The notes beneath the pieces are model-generated. The model saw only the letters and a list, made by a program, of their open reading frames with translations. It did not search any database and was not told the origin of the DNA. Of a stretch of DNA of 8,725 bases, positions 6,171-8,725 are shown piece after piece. A program made the position numbers and the translations under genes. Source of the stretch: an uncultured bacterium (lineage in GTDB: Bacteria; Cyanobacteriota; Vampirovibrionia; Gastranaerophilales; Gastranaerophilaceae); assembly GCA_902803265.1 (NCBI GenBank), contig CADCPD010000037.1, positions 1 through 8,725 of the forward strand. Direction: 5' to 3'. Within the stretch, counting starts at the first letter, position 1. Every line of letters starts with the position of its first letter.

Positions 6171-6722
6171 TTAAGGTTTTAATTTATAATCTAAATTTTT
6201 TAAGAAAACCGGATTTTCTACTTTATTCATTAAAAATTTATTATCTTGTTCTTTTAAGAAATAAATATTTAACATCCCACTTGGCATTTTTCTATAAGAA
6301 ATAGAAACTGAATAATTTTCATAGTCAAAACTTATAATATCTTCTTTTAAGCCTGACTTAAATTCTGCTTCGTAAACAGTCCAAAGCTGAAAAAATTCTT
6401 CTTCTGAAACGTCTTTATTAAAGTTTAAATAGTCTAAAATAGCTCTATAATTTCTTTTTCGCTTATATTCAATATCCAGACCAACAGGTTCACTATCAAA
6501 CAAAATACCGATTAAATATTTTGAATGAGAAATATTAAAATATATAGGGTTATTTTTTAGATACGGTTTTCCATTTTTAACCAGAACTTCATCAATAATG
6601 CCAAATTTTACTTTTAACAAATAATCCAAAAGCTTCCTTGCAAGCTTATGTTGAAGCTTTGAAAGAGCAATTTTATCTAAATTATTATACTTTTTATCAA
6701 TTTTAGTAAAAAATAAATCCAT
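6171..6722 (-). CDS. Small Sfp-type 4'-phosphopantetheinyl transferase
   Basis: A 183-residue enzyme that should move the phosphopantetheine arm of CoA onto a conserved serine of acyl or peptidyl carrier proteins. Sfp-family motifs occur in order: GKPYL (51-55), FNISHS (62-67), VGLDIE (80-85; D83 and E85 are the Mg2+ ligands) and WTVYEAEFKSG (114-124; E118 and K122 match the W.xKEAxxK motif). The lysine before the glutamate is replaced by Tyr117. It is shorter than typical Sfp (about 220-230). The frame stays open upstream into the tRNA-Gly gene, so the start is set at ATG 6720-6722. No Shine-Dalgarno is visible there, and translation may be leaderless. With no carrier protein or synthase nearby, the partner is probably the fatty-acid ACP, but this is not shown. 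Confidence 0.82.
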   Translation of the reverse strand: MDLFFTKIDKKYNNLDKIALSKLQHKLARKLLDYLLKVKFGIIDEVLVKNGKPYLKNNPIYFNISHSKYLIGILFDSEPVGLDIEYKRKRNYRAILDYLNFNKDVSEEEFFQLWTVYEAEFKSGLKEDIISFDYENYSVSISYRKMPSGMLNIYFLKEQDNKFLMNKVENPVFLKNLDYKLKP

Positions 6723-6727
6723 AATAA

Positions 6728-6756
6728 ATACTAAGGGACAAAAATTTTGCACAAAA
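6728..6756 (-). promoter_or_regulatory. Possible promoter giving a leaderless PPTase mRNA
   Basis: On the - strand TTTTGT (6756-6751), 17 nt and TAGTAT (6733-6728) resemble a weak sigma-70 promoter. Only 5 nt separate the -10 from the PPTase ATG, so transcription would start at or near the A of ATG, which fits the missing ribosome binding site. The -35 overlaps the U-tract of the tRNA terminator. A weak, AT-rich match that could be chance. Confidence 0.25.
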
Positions 6757-6774
6757 AAGAGCCTTTCGGCTCTT
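6753..6774 (-). terminator. Intrinsic terminator of tRNA-Gly
   Basis: On the - strand AAGAGCC (6774-6768) and GGCTCTT (6763-6757) form a 7-bp stem closed by a GAAA tetraloop, followed by further T residues to 6753. It begins 8 nt beyond the tRNA CCA end, so it ends the tRNA transcript just before the PPTase gene. Confidence 0.8.
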
Positions 6775-6782
6775 ATTTTAAA

Positions 6783-6857
6783 TGGAGCGGGAGACGAGGC
6801 TCGAACTCGCGACATCTTCCTTGGCAAGGAAGCATTCTACCACTGAATTACTCCCGC
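6783..6857 (-). tRNA. tRNA-Gly (anticodon GCC)
   Basis: A complete 75-nt tRNA including an encoded CCA (6785-6783). The acceptor stem pairs GCGGGAG (6857-6851) with CTCCCGC (6793-6787), with T as discriminator. The D arm has AGTGGTAGAAT, the anticodon stem CTTCC/GGAAG frames TT-GCC-AA (anticodon at 6825-6823), and the T arm has the TTCGAGC loop in a GCGAG/CTCGT stem. It reads GGC and GGT glycine codons. It is a monocistronic transcript with its own promoter and terminator, divergent from dnaB. Confidence 0.96.
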
Positions 6858-6866
6858 GTACCTTTT

Positions 6867-6894
6867 ATTATACGTGCTAAATTTTTTTTGTAAA
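6867..6894 (-). promoter_or_regulatory. Promoter of tRNA-Gly
   Basis: On the - strand TTTACA (6894-6889), a 16-nt spacer and a perfect TATAAT (6872-6867), with the tRNA 5' end 9 nt beyond the -10. The -35 is flanked upstream by an A/T tract shared with the divergent dnaB promoter. Confidence 0.78.
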
Positions 6895-6921
6895 GTACTT
6901 AAATAAAAATAAAAAAAAAAG

Positions 6922-6950
6922 TTTACTATTTAGTATTTTGTATGTATTAT
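6922..6950 (+). promoter_or_regulatory. Promoter of dnaB
   Basis: TTTACT (6922-6927), a 17-nt spacer and TATTAT (6945-6950). The run of A residues at 6911-6920 lies directly upstream of the -35 and could act as an UP-like element. The expected start is near 6957, leaving a short leader with a strong AGGAG (6975-6979) 5 nt before the ATG at 6985. Confidence 0.65.
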
Positions 6951-6984
6951 CATGAGTAAAGGATTTGTTTTATGAGGAGAAAAT

Positions 6985-8361
6985 ATGCCGAGTGTAAAGC
7001 AAGAAACTGTTAACAGTAATTTAATGCCGCAAAATATTGAAGCTGAAGAAGCTATTTTGGGTGCTATTTTAGTTAATCCCGAAACTTTATCAAGAGTTGC
7101 CGAAACTTTAAAAGCTGATTATTTTTACAAACCTGCGCACAGATATGTTTATGAAGCTATGCTCCAATTATTTAATCAAAATGAAAGAATTGATATCGTT
7201 ACGGTTTCTGAAGTTTTAAATTTAAATTCAAAACTTGAACTTGTAGGAGGCAGAGCTTTTATTAATGATTTATCTTATAAAACAATTACAACCTCTAATA
7301 TTGAGTATTATTCAAAAATTGTTCAAGAAAAAGCTATTAAGCGTTCGCTCATTTCCGCAGGTTCGGAAATTGTTTCTTACGGTTATGATATGAATACCGT
7401 TGACGAATCTCTCGGCAAAGCTGAAAAGCTTATTTTCGAAATTTCAGCCAATAAAAATACCAAAGATTTAGTTCCTGTTAAAGATGTTGTTTTTGAAACT
7501 TATGAACAAATTGATTACAGATACAACCACAGAGATGAATTAATTGGCGTACCAACATCATTCTATGATTTAGACAGAATCATGAACGGGCTTCAAAAAT
7601 CTGATTTAATAATTTTAGCTGCACGTCCTGCAATGGGAAAAACCGCTTTCGCGCTGAACATTGCAACAAACGTTGCGATAAAAGCAAAAACCCCTGTTGC
7701 TATATTTTCACTTGAAATGTCAAAAGGCCAATTAGTTCAAAGAATTCTTTGTTCAGAAGCTGAAGTTGATTCTCAAAGATTAAAAACCGGTAATATGCAA
7801 AAGAAAGACTGGGATAAACTTGCAAATGCAATGAATGATTTAGCAGAAGCACCTATATATATTGATGATTCAAGCGGTTGTACTTTAACAGATTTAAGAG
7901 CAAAAGCACGCCGTCTTGCTATGCAAGAAAAAAATCTCGGTTTAATTGTTATAGACTACCTTCAATTAATGGAAAGTACAGGAAAGGAAGAAAGAACTCA
8001 GGCAATTTCAACAATTTCCAGAGGTTTAAAAACTCTTGCAAGAGAATTAGATATTCCTATTATTGCACTTTCTCAATTATCACGTGCCGTAGAAGGAAGA
8101 AAGGACAGACGTCCTATGCTTTCAGATTTGAGAGAATCAGGTGCTATTGAACAAGACGCGGACATAGTTATGTTTATTTATCGTGATGACTATTACAGAG
8201 ATAATGAAGAAGAATCTGAAAATGCTGCGCCCAAAGGTAATGAAGGTAAATCCGAAATAATAATAGCAAAACACAGAAACGGACCAACCGGTATGGTTGA
8301 ATTACTATTCCAATCAAATATAACCAAGTTTAAAAATCCTATAAAAACAGATACGTTCTAG
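6985..8361 (+). CDS. dnaB: Replicative DNA helicase DnaB
   Basis: A 458-residue hexameric ATP-dependent helicase that unwinds the replication fork and recruits primase. The N-terminal helical domain begins MPQNIEAEEAILGAIL (14-29), typical of DnaB and close to cyanobacterial forms. A linker (about 165-190) leads to the RecA-like domain with Walker A ARPAMGKT (213-220), the FSLEMS motif (241-246), Walker B IVIDYLQLM (321-329), SQLSR (363-367) and RESGAIEQDADIVMF (383-397). The C-terminus keeps the usual KHRNGPTG segment. Length is typical (450-470) and no intein interrupts it. A clear AGGAG site precedes the ATG. It stands alone, divergent from tRNA-Gly, and ends 7 nt from a convergent gene. 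This is a chromosomal housekeeping copy as far as its context shows. Confidence 0.97.
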   Translation: MPSVKQETVNSNLMPQNIEAEEAILGAILVNPETLSRVAETLKADYFYKPAHRYVYEAMLQLFNQNERIDIVTVSEVLNLNSKLELVGGRAFINDLSYKTITTSNIEYYSKIVQEKAIKRSLISAGSEIVSYGYDMNTVDESLGKAEKLIFEISANKNTKDLVPVKDVVFETYEQIDYRYNHRDELIGVPTSFYDLDRIMNGLQKSDLIILAARPAMGKTAFALNIATNVAIKAKTPVAIFSLEMSKGQLVQRILCSEAEVDSQRLKTGNMQKKDWDKLANAMNDLAEAPIYIDDSSGCTLTDLRAKARRLAMQEKNLGLIVIDYLQLMESTGKEERTQAISTISRGLKTLARELDIPIIALSQLSRAVEGRKDRRPMLSDLRESGAIEQDADIVMFIYRDDYYRDNEEESENAAPKGNEGKSEIIIAKHRNGPTGMVELLFQSNITKFKNPIKTDTF

Positions 8362-8368
8362 GCTTAAT

Positions 8369-8710
8369 TTACCATTTTTTAAATACAAAAAATACGGCAA
8401 GAATTACAAGTAAAAACCCTACTATATAATTCCATTTTAAGCCTTCTTTTAAATATGTAACCGAAAATATTGAAAATACAATTAGAGTAATTACTTCTTG
8501 CATTGTTTTAAGCTGTGCAGCATCATAAACTTGATGTCCGATTCTGTTTGCAGGAACTTGAAAACAGTATTCAAAAAATGCAATCCCCCAGCTTACAAGA
8601 ATAACTATCCATAAAGCTGTGCTTTTGTGTTTTAAATGTCCATACCATGCGAATGTCATGAACACATTTGATATTGTTAACAGTATTATTGGTGCGAAAA
8701 ATTTTATCAT
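8369..8710 (-). CDS. DUF486 (DMT-like) small membrane protein
   Basis: A 113-residue protein with four predicted helices (about 5-25, 31-49, 71-88 and 93-110), matching the DUF486 family, which resembles small drug/metabolite transporters. Family-typical stretches are NVFMTFAWYGHLK (15-27), the FEYCFQVPANRIG segment (46-58), LKTMQEVITL (67-76) and the closing WNYIVGF. Its function is not established; a transport role is suggested only by fold. The start at ATG 8708-8710 has no obvious Shine-Dalgarno in the 15 nt left before the window edge, so promoter and neighbours are out of view. It converges on dnaB with only 7 nt between the stops and no clear GC-rich terminator. Confidence 0.85.
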   Translation of the reverse strand: MIKFFAPIILLTISNVFMTFAWYGHLKHKSTALWIVILVSWGIAFFEYCFQVPANRIGHQVYDAAQLKTMQEVITLIVFSIFSVTYLKEGLKWNYIVGFLLVILAVFFVFKKW

Positions 8711-8725
8711 ATTAACAATTGTAAA

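Noticed and set aside
6723..6827. N-terminal extension of the PPTase reading frame
   Set aside because: The extra 35 codons run through the tRNA terminator and into the tRNA-Gly gene; the Sfp-like protein is complete from 6722.
7878..8150. 90-codon + frame inside dnaB
   Set aside because: Out-of-frame shadow of the conserved helicase domain with a biased Lys/Arg/Ser/Tyr composition and no known motif.
8374..8393. Terminator between dnaB and the DUF486 gene
   Set aside because: ATTTTTT/AAAAAAT can pair over 7 bp but with A-T pairs only, and it lies within the end of the DUF486 gene; too weak to call.
1..8725. CRISPR array, insertion sequence or phage genes
   Set aside because: No regularly spaced repeats, transposase, integrase or phage protein can be seen anywhere in the window.

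Overview
The window is AT-rich, densely packed bacterial chromosome with nine supported protein genes and one tRNA gene. DnaB has a cyanobacterial-type N-terminus. The cell surface genes suit a Gram-negative-type envelope: an ArnT/PMT-like glycosyltransferase, a polyprenyl-phosphate glycosyltransferase and a GtrA flippase. With the low GC content, this suggests a gut lineage such as Gastranaerophilales (Melainabacteria/Vampirovibrionia). That placement is inference from overall character; no 16S or marker alignment is available here, and other AT-rich Gram-negative phyla remain possible.

Left part (1-4158): the first 200 bases hold no supportable gene. They contain a GC-richer tip, a strong hairpin and a 10-bp inverted repeat with a G8 run. 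Then come two divergent gene pairs that look like one envelope-glycan pathway. Leftward are a GtrA-like flippase and a YdjC/ChbG carbohydrate deacetylase; rightward are a GT2 polyprenyl-phosphate glycosyltransferase and an ArnT/PMT-type transferase. The set can be read as load sugar on lipid carrier, deacylate, flip, transfer, an analogue of the Arn lipid A pathway built from partly different families. The 105-bp divergent spacer (1436-1540) must hold both promoters, but I could not pick convincing ones.

Middle (4144-6170): a leftward unit of a sodium:alanine/glycine symporter (AGCS family) and a 67-residue two-helix membrane protein. It has a readable promoter at 5995-6023. The predicted transcript starts at a nested stem-loop, followed by an intrinsic terminator and only then the ribosome binding site. 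This looks like an attenuator or riboswitch-type leader, and it is the most interesting item here.

Right part (6171-8725): a small Sfp-type phosphopantetheinyl transferase, then tRNA-Gly(GCC) with its own terminator and promoter (all leftward), then dnaB rightward from a divergent promoter. The window ends with a convergent DUF486 membrane protein. Transcription is organised in divergent and convergent blocks with almost no spacer at the convergent ends (15-nt overlap at 4144-4158, 7-nt gap at 8362-8368).
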